From: Bradysia coprophila
Taxonomy: Eukaryota > Arthropoda > Insecta > Diptera > Sciaridae
DNA: 64,000 nt
Assembly: GCF_014529535.1 (NCBI RefSeq)
Contig: NW_023504014.1
Location: forward strand, 1,116,001 to 1,180,000
Direction of reading: 5' to 3'
The notes beneath the pieces are model-generated. The model saw only the letters and a program-made list of their open reading frames with translations. It was not told the origin of the DNA and made no database searches. Positions 46,785-58,979 of the stretch are shown in pieces. How positions within the stretch are numbered: the first letter of the stretch is position 1; every line of letters starts with the position of its first letter. A program made the position numbers and the translations under genes.

Positions 46785-47025
46785 TATAAAATTGTTGGGT
46801 TTTTCTGCTGAGAATATCAGTTTGAACGAAGTTTCTGAACCATTAAGATGTGGAAATAGTTTTGGTTTTTTTTTTGCTTGTTGAATTTTGGTTCGATCTT
46901 TTTATATTTAGTTGAACTTCGATAAGTGATTCTAGTGACGATATAGTTTAGTGAATTCAGTGTGTAAAAGACCAGATTTCAATTGCTCTGAAATCAATTG
47001 TTTATTGTGATAATTTAAAGGTACG
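46785..47025 (+). promoter_or_regulatory. possible orphan core promoter and untranslated first exon
   Basis: TATAAAA at 46785 and ATCAGTTTGAACG at 46816, with 34 bp from TATA to Inr A. About 200 bp downstream 'tttaaag|gtacga' could be a splice donor. No coding exon follows that I can identify, so this may be the first exon of a gene whose body lies outside what I can recognise, or chance. Confidence 0.3.
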
Positions 47026-47029
47026 ACAG

Positions 47030-47750
47030 TGATCTCTCTTGTTGTTAATTTAAAACGTTGAGTGGATGACCTTTGCCTTGTATTTCACGCAAAATCTCAC
47101 GAATTAGAATACGATGAATGCTAATAAGTTGACTGTGTGTTCATTTCATCAATTTAATTGTGGATAAACAAAAAAAAAAGTCAGAGAAAAAAACTGACTT
47201 GGAAATTTCGATGATTTTATCCAAATCCTGGATGAGATACTGTATATAGAAATGATTAGATCGCCACTTAATAGATAGGTGGTATAGTCTACGAAAAAAA
47301 ATTCTTTGCTTTTTCGATACTTATATTTAGTCTGACATTCTATGTTATATGGCTATCTCTTAAAGGTCGTCATAACATAAATTTCTTGGTAAATAAAAAA
47401 AAAAATTGTTAGAAACGGCGAGAGACGTAAATAAGTTGATTTTGAGAAAAATATTGTTTGGGAAAGACGAATGTTGTTGGTTATTTTGCGAAATATTTAC
47501 ATCAAAATACTTATTCCGTCTTGGATTTTATGAAGATGCGAAGTAGCGTACCAAGCATATCTCAAGTCCACTTGCATAGAAAAGGAGTGATGCTAATGCA
47601 ACTGTTTATCGAGGGGAAAACAATTCTCAATCTTTCAACTGATGAGGCACCTTGATTTTGTCGTCAATTTGTATTTTCTACGATGTGTGGTTGCCGATAA
47701 ATATACACTCGGGTCACTCAAAATAAACTTCTAGCCAATGAAAAAGCAAA
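47030..47750. other. no recognisable gene
   Basis: AT-rich unique sequence; nothing supported. Confidence 0.5.
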
Positions 47751-47751
47751 A

Positions 47752-47882
47752 CAGGTATGGTCTATTGTCCGCCCGGAGGACAAAAAATTTGATTTTCGTA
47801 CTTAAACGCACTCATTTTCATATTATTTTGACATAAAATGTGAGTGCGTTTAAGACGAATTCGCCGATCGACCATACCTGTT
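47752..47882. mobile_element. small hairpin MITE, ~130 bp
   Basis: acaggtatggtc at the left pairs with gaccatacctgt at the right; inner arms acttaaacgcactcatttt and aatgtgagtgcgtttaag. Confidence 0.75.
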
Positions 47883-47979
47883 CTAGACTTTCATTGCTTC
47901 TAGCGCTAGATAACAAAAGTCGTAAAAACAAATGTTTTTCGTATATCGGGTAATGTAACAATTTGGCATAGATTTCAAA

Positions 47980-48185
47980 CACGGCACAGTAAAGTAAACC
48001 AGGCAGGAGCAGAGGACACAAAGGCATTTAAAAAAGGGACCTAAATCCCGTTAGAATCGTTTACGTATTCGATTCATGCATTTGTGTTATTAGTAAGCTC
48101 TTTGCACCGAAATTTAAGGCCGACTATGGATTTAGGTCTCTCGTCAAATCGACTGTTCTAGCCTGGTTAACTTTACACTGCCGTG
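47980..48185. mobile_element. MITE family B, copy 4
   Basis: Ends CACGGCACAGTAAAGTAAAC and GTTAACTTTACACTGCCGTG. The flanks (TTTCAAA / TTTTAAA) are a possible, slightly decayed 7-bp duplication. Confidence 0.85.
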
Positions 48186-48189
48186 GTTT

Positions 48190-49510
48190 TAAACCGTCAC
48201 CTTATGATGGACTCAAAGTGCCGTGGATAACTGGTGTATTGTGTTAAAGTAAGGGCTGTTCTACTTCGACTTGACAATAACCAGCGAGCGATAGTCGCTA
48301 TGCTTCCTAGGCCGACCAGGTAATTGGTAAGGACAAACACACAAAGAACTAAATCTCGGCTGTCACACAGTCTCATTAAGTATGATATGCATACATGGTC
48401 AAACTACACATTCAAAAGATCTACGTATGGGAGACTCACCATTTTTGGTTCATATGCCTTATCCGATCTCCTGAGAGATTCGCCTGCTATGTATTCGTTC
48501 ACCTGCTATTAACTACCCATTAATAAGATCACTTTGTGAGATTCTCTTTCCATGGAATGTATGGGTTAGATGGAAGTTGACATCAGGGCTATCACACTCG
48601 CAAACAGCTGCGAGACTTTAGAATACATCGATCAGAGAAACTTAGAAATTCAAAAATTTTCTACACGAACAATTTTGCGTTGATGGAATCGACAATTATA
48701 CTGCATCGTTCATTGTAATCCTATATTTGCCACTGGCAAGACCAAGACAATGGAAAACGCAGCATAAATGTCGATTCCATCAACGCAAAATTATTCGCTT
48801 GTTTTCGGCCTTGAGATCTTCACGATATTTGTCATTGTACTCCGCTTAGTTTTAGCTGACAAACAGTCGACATGAATTTTTTTGGAATGTAGTTAGCATT
48901 ACATTGGGTACCTATACATACCCCTATAATACATCATTCGGATGACAAGACGACAATACTTCCTATGCTCTACTTTCGATTTTAACAAACAGTAGTGCTG
49001 AAGCTGAATCGTTCGAGTTTTCGCATAATAAACATGGTGGTGACGAATACCTACTGCAAATATTTGCCTTTTCCCACATTATCATCGAAACAAAAGCATG
49101 AGCAACAGAAAAATTGATATACCGGTCTACCCTTGAACTGCGAACAAATCGCAATGTTAGGCCGAGTACTGCGTTTCGCATATCACTTATTCTGCCACAC
49201 AACAAAGAAATTAGCATTTCATCAAAATAGTCATCACATACAATACATGACGGTAGCTGTAATCTATTTCAATGGAAAATACGTGTTTTAAGGTCTTTGC
49301 GAACGCTGATGGATATAATGTATAATTGAGTCATGGTCTATGAGCGTGCCTCCAACACTGGAACAAAATTCAATGAATTTTTGGTTTCAATTAAAAAAAT
49401 AATTTTTTAAAATTACAGTAAAATGTTGAGCATAAAATACGGTGTGGCTGAGTGTTCTAGACCAAGTATTACACAGACAAATTCATCTGGTGTTAGCCAA
49501 CATGTCTTAA
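48190..49510. other. mostly unique; one small inverted repeat
   Basis: ttgcgttgatggaatcgaca near 48673 pairs with tgtcgattccatcaacgcaa near 48770, giving a ~125-bp hairpin element. Nothing else supported. Confidence 0.6.
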
Positions 49511-49579
49511 GTGGTAGGGCAACGCACTTCAAGCAAAAGTGCTTCTAATGACAGCTGTCAAATAGAGTAAACACTTTGT

Positions 49580-51126
49580 ATAAAACGAGCCATCAGAACA
49601 GTCGGAGCGTTTGCTGCGACTGAGCCCCGTACAAACCCGTATATCTATTGCGTACGTGACCCTAGTGCGTCTGTCACCCTACTTTGACCGTAAGCCTATG
49701 CGCCGGTTAAAGTAGTTAAAGTAAAATTATTATGGAATGTGTACATCTTAGAAATTGCGCATAGCGCAATTACGAAGCCCCGTACGACGTTCCTTTCAAA
49801 TAAAACAAAAATTTCAAATAGCCCTAAAATTTTAATTTATTGAGTATAAATACACATAGGGCCTAGTATCGGCCTCAGTCCGAGGATCCAAATTTATTTA
49901 TTTTTTTTCAACTACATTCCATTCGGCCTTTGATTACCTTCCAATTGAAACAAAAAATACGGAAAACGGATGAAATTTACTCGAGTTGTATGTAAAATAC
50001 GCATAGGGCCCTAGTAGCGGCCTTAGTCCGAGGACCCAAATTTAATTTTTTTCAACAACATTCTATTCGGCCTTTGATTACCTTCCAAATGAAACAAAAA
50101 TTACGGAAAACGGATGAAATTTACTCGAGTTGTATGTAAAATACGCATAGGGCCCTAGTAGCGGCCTTAGTCCGAGGACCCAAATTTTTTTTTTTTCAAC
50201 AACATTCTATTCGGCCTTTGATTACCTTCCAAATGACACAAAAATTACGAAAAACGAATGAAATTTACTCGAGTTCAATGTAAAATACACATAGGGCCCT
50301 AGTAGTGGCCTTAGTCCAAGGACCCAAATTTAATTTTTTTTTCAACAACATTCTATTCGGCCTTTGATTACCTTCCAAATGAAACAAAAATTACGAAAAA
50401 CGGATGAAATTTGCTCGAGTTATATGTAAAATACACATAGGGCCCTAGTAGTGGCCTAAGTCCAAGGACCCAAATTTAATTTTTTTTCAACAACATTCTA
50501 TTCGGCCTTTGATTACCTTCCAAATGAAACAAAAATTACGAAAAACGGATGAAATTTGCTCGAGTTATATGTAAAATACACATAGGGCCCTAGTAGTGGC
50601 CTAAGTCCAAGGACCCAAATTTAATTTTTTTTCAACAACATTCTATTCGGCCTTTGATTACCTTCCAAATGAAACAAAAATTACGAAAAACGGATGAAAT
50701 TTGCTCGAGTTATATGTAAAATACACATAGGGCCCTAGTAGCTTTTCACTTCTAAGGCCCTAACTCACGGTCCACTCACCCGATTTTACTCATTTACATT
50801 TCCATCGTTTATTTTGCCATAAATATCACCAAAAGACCTTAAATCACTTAGGTGGCCCTAACTCACGAAGGGCCGACCCGAATATGCCCATCTTCGAACT
50901 TAGCCTCACTATTTTGACTATCTTTCAGGGAAAAAAAAAATTTTGAAATCGGATTTGATTTACTCAAGATATCGACGTGACAGACAGACGGACAGACGGA
51001 CCAAATTTTTATTGCGGATTCGTCATCTATGAACATAGGCAAACACTTTGCCCTTACCGTCTGCTTCGAATTCCATCAATTACACACGGCATCGTAATCC
51101 TATAAGCCCCTTCGTACTTCGTACGG
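49580..51126. mobile_element. GCCCCGTAC element with internal 145-bp tandem array
   Basis: Inserted in MITE family A with TAAAA on both sides. Right end is GTACGAAGTACGAAGGGGC on the minus strand; near the left end 'gagccccgtac' and 'gaagccccgtacgacg' occur. On the minus strand a GTCCGTCTGTCCGTCTGTCT run (about 50982-51002) is followed by cttgagtaaat...ggctaagttcgaagatggg, the same layout as 57205-57480. No transposase ORF. Confidence 0.75.
49860..50740. repeat. ~145-bp tandem array, six units
   Basis: 'gggccctagtagYggcctWa' recurs at about 50007, 50151, 50294, 50441, 50586 and 50731. The last three units are nearly identical while the first is most diverged, which suggests growth from the right end. 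Confidence 0.95.
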
Positions 51127-51224
51127 GGCTAAAAAGTGACCAAATTTTTTAAGAGTGCCAAAATTTGTTCAGTTTTAGTACCCTATTTAGAGTTCCACTC
51201 ATGCTTGAAGCGTGTTGGTTAGGG

Positions 51225-52284
51225 TATATTTTGATTGATTTTTGTCGAACAATGCTAGCATATGGCTAGGACTCAAATCTAATGTTCGGATTCAGAATCA
51301 AGTGTTCTGATGCCGGTTAATATAGCAGATTTTTACAGAGGAAATAATGTTCCGACGTGTAGGCAATATTTTTTTTTAATGTCTTTCCGGCATTCCGATC
51401 AACAATAAACATTTGTTTTGATAGTGCTATTCCAATGCAAGACTTTTGCAACAGTCAACACGATACCCACATTTTAGCTCGATCGGGTATTTATACGATT
51501 TATTGATGAATGTCGCTGCAAGCGAATTGTGGCGGGGAGACTTTGTGAATTATATTTTTGCAAAATAAAGTTATTGAATGTTAAATTGAATTCAGTTACG
51601 CGCTAGTATTTAATGTATATCATCCGTGTTGCTCTCGTCGTAACCGCATTCATCAAACAATACTTTATATATCGCGTGTACTCATTGATAAATGTTAAAT
51701 CATAATTTTTCAATTATATAAGTAAAAGAAAACAGGTTTGTACGACCGACGTCTCTGAACTCTCACTTATGGCGAAAACTATAATTTGTTTGTTTTACCT
51801 TAATTGATCAAAATATGTTATTTCGTGTAAGTGCGTTGAAGAACACTCGACTCGACAATGCCAATTTCTTACCAGTCAATTTTTTTTGCTTAAGACACTC
51901 GGAGAAATTCAACGGAAATATTTACCTTTCATCAATGTGAATTTAATTGACATTGATTCGTGAATTCGATAAGAAAAAATTATTTACCAGAAAACGGTCT
52001 GATATGGAAGACAAAATTCCATACACACATGTATCGAAGGTAATGGTGCAGACCTTCGCTGATTACAAAAATTTGACCTGAAAATGTTGAGAATTTATCA
52101 ATTTATATTTCACTTGTTTGTCGTCAGAGTTGGTTGTATGGTAAATCTGTAACACAGAGCAAATATTTCGATAGTTTTGCTTTTTAATCGAAAAGTCGGC
52201 ATATGCAGTATCGAAGACCAATTAATCTAACTTGAATACGACAACAACAAAAAATGGAGATTGTATCTGACCTAAATAATTACT
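51225..52284. other. no recognisable gene
   Basis: AT-rich unique sequence; nothing supported. Confidence 0.5.
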
Positions 52285-52305
52285 TTCTTAGTGCCGGACA
52301 TTTCA

Positions 52306-54123
52306 CTGACTTTGACTTGACTTGAGTAACCAAAACGTGCTCCTGTGAGCGATCCCATGAGAACATTGGACGTGAGGATTTTGGTTTGATTTGATTGTAA
52401 GTCAGACCCTAATCCTCCCTTTTCGTTCTCCTTGATTACATTCAAAGCACACATTAAAACGTCTTCACTCTCCCTGCTCAACTTCCACCTTTCGAGCCTT
52501 ATGTGTGTTCTGATTGATATCAGTGTAGGGCACACCATTCTGGTCTACTATTTTCTTATATACCACAGAGTACTTTCTGTGGTAACTAACTCAACCACCG
52601 TCGCACGATCTATGTGGTCGGACTAACTACACGGCAGTGGGGGAGATGAACCAACCACCTGAGCTCTTTCATTGCTCGGAAATATTTTTGTATAGAATTG
52701 GTATCGTGAAGAAAATTACCTGTAGCAGGAGACTTACCAAACCACACGTCATACAAACCATTCATTCAGATTCATCGATATTTCATCGTAAGGCCATTAT
52801 CAAGCGTTGGTGCGTAATCATTCAAAAAAGCGTTCTCCAATAAGCCATTAGCGCGTGAAACGAGAGAGATAACATTAAGATCAGATATCTGTAGCAGAAG
52901 ATAACACAGCCAAATTATTACATAAAACCGTTTACACTATCGCTAGTCAAAGAAACGAGAATGCTCCCATCAACAAACGTCCGAGAAAAACTGGAAGCAA
53001 ATGAAATACTCGCTGTTCCGACAGACCGCGCAAGGGGAATGCTCTTCTCAACGATTCGTAAAACGCTCCACATGTGTTGGCCACACCACGTAAACAACGA
53101 CACCTACATGTAGAGGATACGCTCCTCTTAGGAAACGAGCAAGAAACGCTCAAACTCAGAGGCTGCTAAGCCCTTAAACATTACGGAAAGAACAGTTCCT
53201 CCAAGCAAGGCAAACGTTCCCTTCAAGCAACGCTAAAGAAAAACTGAAGGTTAACGAATCACAACTTTGAATTGACAGACGTCGACAGCAATTAAAACCA
53301 ACAACAGACCGAAACTCGAAGCGCTCAACATCACGGAAAGTCTAGAGCAACAACGAACAATTGCAAACCCATTGTACTTGTGTACGTACGAAGAGCGAAA
53401 ACAAGAATAAGGCTTCTAATCGTACAGGACCATCCGTTAAGCATCTGTTTGCCAAAACTGGTATAACGGCACATCGAAATCAAAAGTGTAAATGCACAAA
53501 GAAAAACCGTGAGATACGACACATTCAGAGAATGGTAACTGGAAAGCATCAACCATTCATTCTTCAAGTTACATCGCACGTACCGAAAACCGTTAACATA
53601 TACAAACCGTATCTGCGTCAACTGGAGTCAGAGTTTTCTCCAAACCGCGCTGCACTGTGTCCTGAGCGAATCAGTTCAGTATCATTTACGCGGTACAAAC
53701 CGTATTTGCAACACGTTGACACCAGGACCAGAGCCTTCGTTCATCATCGAGTTTCACTGCTTCACCTGGATACAGCTCCGTTCGATATCCCTCCTGTTAG
53801 TTTCCGCATTGGTATTCGGCTTCTATTTCTCGGCATTTCCTTCAAATTCATGAGTTCCATGAATTCCATTGAACAACGTGTCGAGCAAAAATGTTGGTAA
53901 CTGTCCCGTTTCACCGCCTAAGTCTCCGTCCGTCGAAATTTCATTCGGGAAAAACAACAATCGCTCGCGAAAACAGTCGTACACAATTGTAAACAACTTT
54001 AACATCAACCAAACCACAAAAACCAAGAAATAACTTGAAAAACTAAGACAAATTCGACGAGCAAAATTTTTTACGCCCAGCCATTTTCACACCGCCTACT
54101 ATCTACCATCTACTATCTACTAT
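52306..54123 (-). mobile_element. retroposon-like element, copy 2, with 20-bp target duplication
   Basis: Inverted relative to copy 1 (13380-14858). The flanking direct repeat is TCTTAGTGCCRGACATTTCA at 52286-52305 and 54124-54142 (one mismatch), unrelated in sequence to that of copy 1, so this is an independent insertion. In sense orientation the 5' end is (AGATAGTAG)n then gcggtgtgaaaatggctgg, and the 3' end is TCAAG repeats. About 297 bp (52571-52867) are present here and absent from copy 1. A 179-codon antisense ORF (53361-53900) is open in both copies with only a few amino-acid changes. Confidence 0.85.
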
Positions 54124-54239
54124 CTTAGTGCCAGACATTTCAGCTGAGAAATAAATTGTTGAAGCGGTGAAGCGATGACAAAAAAAGAGAAAACTTTGGC
54201 TAGTGCGATCTGAATGGTTATTTGTTTGCAAAGGGGCGA

Positions 54240-54560
54240 AAATAGTAAATTCCAACAAGAGACAACGTTTTCACCCTCGCTTCGCTCTGGTCATGAATTG
54301 TCATGCGAGTTGGAATTTCCTATTTCCCTCTATTGATGTTCTTATTTCCTACTTCCACTATTGATCAAGGTGAACACATGATTATTCATCCGTTTATGGT
54401 GTGAATACTCGTGCTTTTCCACGAAACAAACACATCAATTTGTTTCACCCCATGGGAGAAACAAGAAACTGAACTGTCATCAGAGAGAACGGCAACAAAA
54501 CGCCTTCTTCTCACTGCATTCGAGTAAAGAAAATAAGGTTATTCACACCGCACGGATGAA
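54240..54560. repeat. dispersed repeat related to 2040-2480
   Basis: Shared blocks as described for 2040-2480, order rearranged (cgcttcgctctggtcatg; caccccatgggagaaac; gcaacaaaacgcc; ataaggttattcacaccg). Confidence 0.6.
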
Positions 54561-54602
54561 AAAAATGTTCGTAATCTAGGCCCTCAACATGAAAAGTTGT
54601 AT

Positions 54603-55668
54603 ACGCATCTGTCGTGGACGGTTTATTTTAGGCACTTTCGATTGTCGCCCTCACTTCGTTCGGGCTACAACCCGCATAAATTGCCTAAGAGGGATTCCTT
54701 TGAAAAACAGCCTACCGAAATCGGACGCATTTTCCAGTGGACTTTTTTATATGTGCCTAGAAAGGTATTCGACCCTAGAAGCCAAAACCACGTTCAAAAA
54801 AATTCTTCGAAGTTTGTGTGGCTGGTGAAAGGTGATCGAAAACCGAAAACTTGCACTTTTCTTACAAAAATTTCTCCAGTTACACGAGCCGTACACGGTC
54901 GAGTGGGGTGTCATTAGAAAGGTAATCACACGTACTATTGAGCCGAATAGGGACTTATTGGGTTTAAAATTCACCGACACTGAAATATGTGCGGATGAAG
55001 TTTTCAACCTAAGACTTCCACTGATCTTACTAAAATTTCTCGAGGTACACAAAACGTACATGGTCGTGTAGGGTATCATTTGAAAGGTAATTTAATGTGC
55101 TTTCGGACCAAATAGGGTCCTATGACGTTTGGATGCATCTATGATGAAATATGTACACCTAAACAATTCAACTTCTATTTCATCATAGATCCAAACCACA
55201 TAAGACCCTATTTGACCCAAAAGCACATTAAATTACTTGTCAAATGACACCCTACACGACCATGTACGTTTTGTGTACCTCGAGAAATTTCTCGTAAGAA
55301 CAGTGTAAGTCTTGGGTTGAAAACTTCAACTGCACGTATTTCAGTGTGGATGAGTTTTAAAACCAATAGGTCTCTATTTGGCTCAATAGTACGTGTGACT
55401 ACCTTTCTAATGACACCCCACACGACCCTGTACGGCTCGTGTAACTGTAGAAATTTTTGTAAGAAAAGTGCAAGTTTTCGGTTTTCGATCACCTTTCACC
55501 AGCCACACAAACTTCGAAGAATTTTTTTTTGAAAAAGGGTTTTGGATTCTAGGGTCGAAGTCCTTTCTAGGTACATATAAAAAATTCCAATAGAAAATGC
55601 GTTCGATTTCGGTAGACTGATTTTCAAATGAATCCCTCTAAAACATACCGTCCACAACAGATGCGTAA
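54603..55668. mobile_element. foldback element, ~1.07 kb
   Basis: Terminal inverted repeats atacgcatctgtcgtggacgg and ccgtccacaacagatgcgta. Inside, 54690-55090 and 55230-55640 are long inverted copies of each other, and half of this unit recurs at 21720-22290. ORFs of about 110 codons in it are not gene-like. Confidence 0.8.
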
Positions 55669-55859
55669 ATAACTATATGTTAAAACAATTGAAGTAAAAG
55701 ATTTTCCTTAAAACAGTTTTAAAGGCTTAAAACAGTGGAAGTAACAGAGTCGCTAATTAGACTCGCACGATACGAAGTAAATCGTGAGAGTCTTTATGTT
55801 TTGCCCACCATCGTGTAAGTAAGTGAAATAATCGAAAACGGCCTATATCGTAGTGGGCA

Positions 55860-56230
55860 ATTATTATCAGTATGATATTATAAGACGATTGAGCCATGTC
55901 CGTCCGTCCGTCCGTCCGTCCGTCCGTCCGTCCGTCCGTCTGTCTGTCTGTGTGTCGTAACTTTAGAAAAATATGAAAGGACGGTTGAAGCGACACGCTC
56001 AAACTATCCAAACTTTTGATCCCGATCTTTTTGACTCTGCCCATCTACAATTATCACTTGAGTCTGGTATATTGATGAAGGGTGAGCCTTTTCGATCAGA
56101 CCTCAAAAATTTATAGGTCACAGCGTCTCGCGCAACGACACACATCACTCCATTAAGATTTTTAGTCCCAATCGAATTCACTCTGCCCAACTACCATTCT
56201 CACGTATGTCTGATATGTGATAGAGGGTGA
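55860..56230. repeat. CCGT/CTGT microsatellite-bearing dispersed repeat
   Basis: (CCGT)n(CTGT)n at 55900-55950 followed by 'cgtaactttagaaaaatatg' and two related segments with 'tttttgactctgccc...ggtgagccttttcgat' (about 56030-56095 and 56165-56245). Shares the microsatellite, but little else, with 50985 and 57340. Confidence 0.7.
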
Positions 56231-56329
56231 GCCTTTTCGATGAGAACTCAAATATTAGTATCTGAAAGTGGCCAGCAGTATGCTTCAACGAAGATGTTCA
56301 CCAGACGAGGGCTGCGTAAATTGCTGTAA

Positions 56330-56880
56330 ATTTCTGTAATAAATTCAATTACGCAATGTGTGGAAATATTGCGAAATCATGCGAAATATTGCGAAATTGG
56401 TGTGATAGTTAACTTTCAATAGTTGACCATGAAATGTCGAACAATCTAGTAGCTAGCGGATCATACATTTTAATCAGTCAATTCATGACGCTCGTCCAGT
56501 TAACATCTCCGCTAAAACATTCTCCCTCAAATTGATAGTCAACTATCAATAGTTGATAGTTGAGAGAGAATGATTTAACGGTGATGTTAACTAGACAAGA
56601 GTCACGACTTGACTGATTAAAATGTGTGATCCGCTCGTCCAGTTAACATCTCCACTAAAACATTCTCCCTCAACTATTGATAGTCAACTATCAATAGTTG
56701 ATAGTTGAGAGAGAATGTTTTAGCGGAGATGTTAACTAGACGAGCGTCACGACTTGACTGATTAAAATGTATGATCCGCTAACCCTACATTGTTCGACAT
56801 TTGACAGTTGACTATTATGTGATTTCACAATTTTACCATAAATTTCGTAATTGAATTTATGTAATAAGGACTACTGCGAT
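56330..56880. repeat. nested tandem palindromes
   Basis: Two consecutive hairpins of ~150 bp with arms 'cgctcgtccagttaacatct..ctaaaacattctccctcaa' and their complements, centred on TGATAGTCAACTATCA-type sequence at about 56545 and 56685, all inside an outer inverted pair (gtcgaacaatctagtagc...gctaaccctacattgttcgac; ttcaattacg...cgtaattgaa). Confidence 0.85.
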
Positions 56881-57204
56881 TGTGGCAATTGTAATAGCAA
56901 TTACACTCAACTAAGAAATGAGTGGAAATATTGCGAAAAATGTAGTTTAGGAACGTGCGAGTCTATTGCTAACGCGCCTGCCGCGTAAATCTCCTCTTGT
57001 TTTGTTTGTGACATATAAGCCAGCTGTTCATTAAATCAATCAATAAAAAAAGCGAATGACACCGCACAATCATCTCTTTAACAAAAAGGTCTATAAACCA
57101 AAATCGCTGCGCGTGTAACTAATTTGTCAGGCTGATAAGATCAGTCGATTTTTTTTACATTTTTTTTTTTTTTTGCAAAAGTCTGTAAACACCGGTCAAA
57201 TTAA

Positions 57205-58285
57205 ATGTTTTTAGACCCCCGTACGAAGTACTGGGGTCTTATAGGTCTACGCATACGTTTGTAACACGTCGAATTGGACTCCCTGAGTAAGGGGAAACCT
57301 ATTGTGGTTGTATAGAGATGCCAAATCCGCGAGAAAAAAAAAATGTCCGTCCGTCTGTCCGTCCGTCTGTCCGTCTGTCTGTGGGTTCTCTAACTTGAGT
57401 AAAACGCATCCGATTTTAAAAATTCTTTTTTTCCTCGTTTGGTAATGTCAAAAGACAGGCTAAGTTCGAAGATGGGTGATTTCGGATCGACCTCTCCGGA
57501 GCTGGGGCCCAATAAGTGCCTAAGTGTTTTTCGACGATATCTCCAGACATTTAAGCACTACACTTGTCAGTGATACGTCAAATAAAAGGTACTTACAATA
57601 CCGATCGACAAAAAAAAAGTTTATGGAAATCGGATGACCGACTCGTGAGTTAGACCCCTTGGTGTGGAACAGGCACAGGGCGGCAAGCAGTTTTTGCTTG
57701 TAGGTCGGCCACATTTCAACATATTTCGTCTGTTTTAGCTTTATTAGATAGGTATTGATCGTACCAATCAGGGAAAAAAAATTTATGAAATTATGTTCTC
57801 CGGAGCGTGAGCTAGGTCTCTTGGAGTGAGCTCTTATCTGGCTACTCGGAAGTACAGTGAACGTGGTGTATTTTGACAATATCTCGAGTAAATTTTGACC
57901 GAATTTCATGAATTTTTTTTTGTTTGAAAGGTATTAACGAATGTAAAGCATCGGTACTATTTCCGGTCTCCTAACAAAATGGCTGCCGGCGGCCATATTG
58001 GATTTTATTAAAAGTGATATATCTTGGGGAAAAATGGTACTTAGAGAGTTTCTGTTAACATGTAAATAATTTGTTATGTGTGTGGGGTGTTTCAGGCATT
58101 CCATATATGGACATCTATATATACCTATATACAGCTATATTGAGCTATATACAGGCATATAGAGCTATATAATAGCATATTCTTCTGTGAAATGTTTATT
58201 TATAGGAAAATATAGTTAAATATAGCGGTATATAGCTGTTTAAATAGGAATTTATGAAAGTTGACTTCGTACAGGGCTGTCTATA
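57205..58285. mobile_element. CCCCGTACGAAGTAC element, copy 2
   Basis: Starts gacccccgtacgaagtactg and ends near acttcgtacagggctgtc at 58268-58285. Carries GTCCGTCCGTCTGTCC at 57345-57382, then aacttgagtaaaacgcatcc...ggctaagttcgaagatggg, matching the minus strand of 50870-51126. Near the right end are repeated 'tatatacagctatat' words. No transposase ORF. Confidence 0.7.
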
Positions 58286-58289
58286 TTGC

Positions 58290-58975
58290 CTCCGGCAATT
58301 TATTTGTATATGCTAACAAGGCAAAGAGTGGATAATGTAAGTGATTTTAAAGGCTTTTGACACGAATAGGTGTTTCGTACGGGTCGGCGTTAGCTATGTT
58401 TTTTTTGGAAGAGTGTAAGAGGTACCATTTAATCAGATGACAATTGTTACAGGTTTCACAATAGGTTATTTATGCCACTGAGTGATATAATAAATGGCAC
58501 TAGATGTATAGATTGTCACTCAAGGCCGAGTGTGACAACTAGACATAAAGTTCCCAAATTAGATATTTATGTCACGGAGTGATATATGCTGTTTTAGGTA
58601 CTAGATGTGTAAATTGTCACTCGAAGCCTGCGTTGTATGCAATTCGGTGATAATTGCTTTTATAGGCATGCGATGCACATTTTGTCAAACCGGCCTACGG
58701 CCTCGAGTAACAATATAGTGCCTAAAAAAGGGCTTATCACTCGGTGTCATAAATAACTTTTTTAGGCACACAAGTCACTTAACACTCGTTGCACCGCGGT
58801 GGTAGAAATAACTGTTGTGTGTCCGTAATGATGTTTTTGGCGTGAGGTTTATTCGCTAATTTTTCCAATTTTGATTAAAGATTTCTCTGAAAGCTTTTGT
58901 GAAATGTTTGACAATGGTTAACCAAACTCTGCGCAGACACTCAAATTTATCAATTTTGTTAACTTTCAGATAAGA
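58290..58975. other. diverged internal repeats; no gene
   Basis: 'aggttatttatgccactgag...agattgtcactc' recurs in diverged form at about 58465, 58560 and 58735. Lies upstream of the serpin; no TATA box that I trust. Confidence 0.5.
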
Positions 58976-58979
58976 CAAG

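Larger units (their letters stand above)
49520..51217. mobile_element. MITE family A, copy 2, split by a 1.5-kb insertion
   Basis: Left part 49520-49579 and right part 51127-51217 match the intact copy at 10140-10301. Flanks GGTAGGG and GTTAGGG (51218-51224) are the 7-bp duplication with one change. The insert lies between the two occurrences of TAAAA (49575-49579, 51122-51126). Confidence 0.85.

Noticed and set aside
49580..51126. Helitron/DINE-1 assignment because of central tandem repeats
   Set aside because: Flanks show a likely 5-bp duplication (TAAAA) and the ends lack TC...CTRR; rolling-circle elements make no target duplication.
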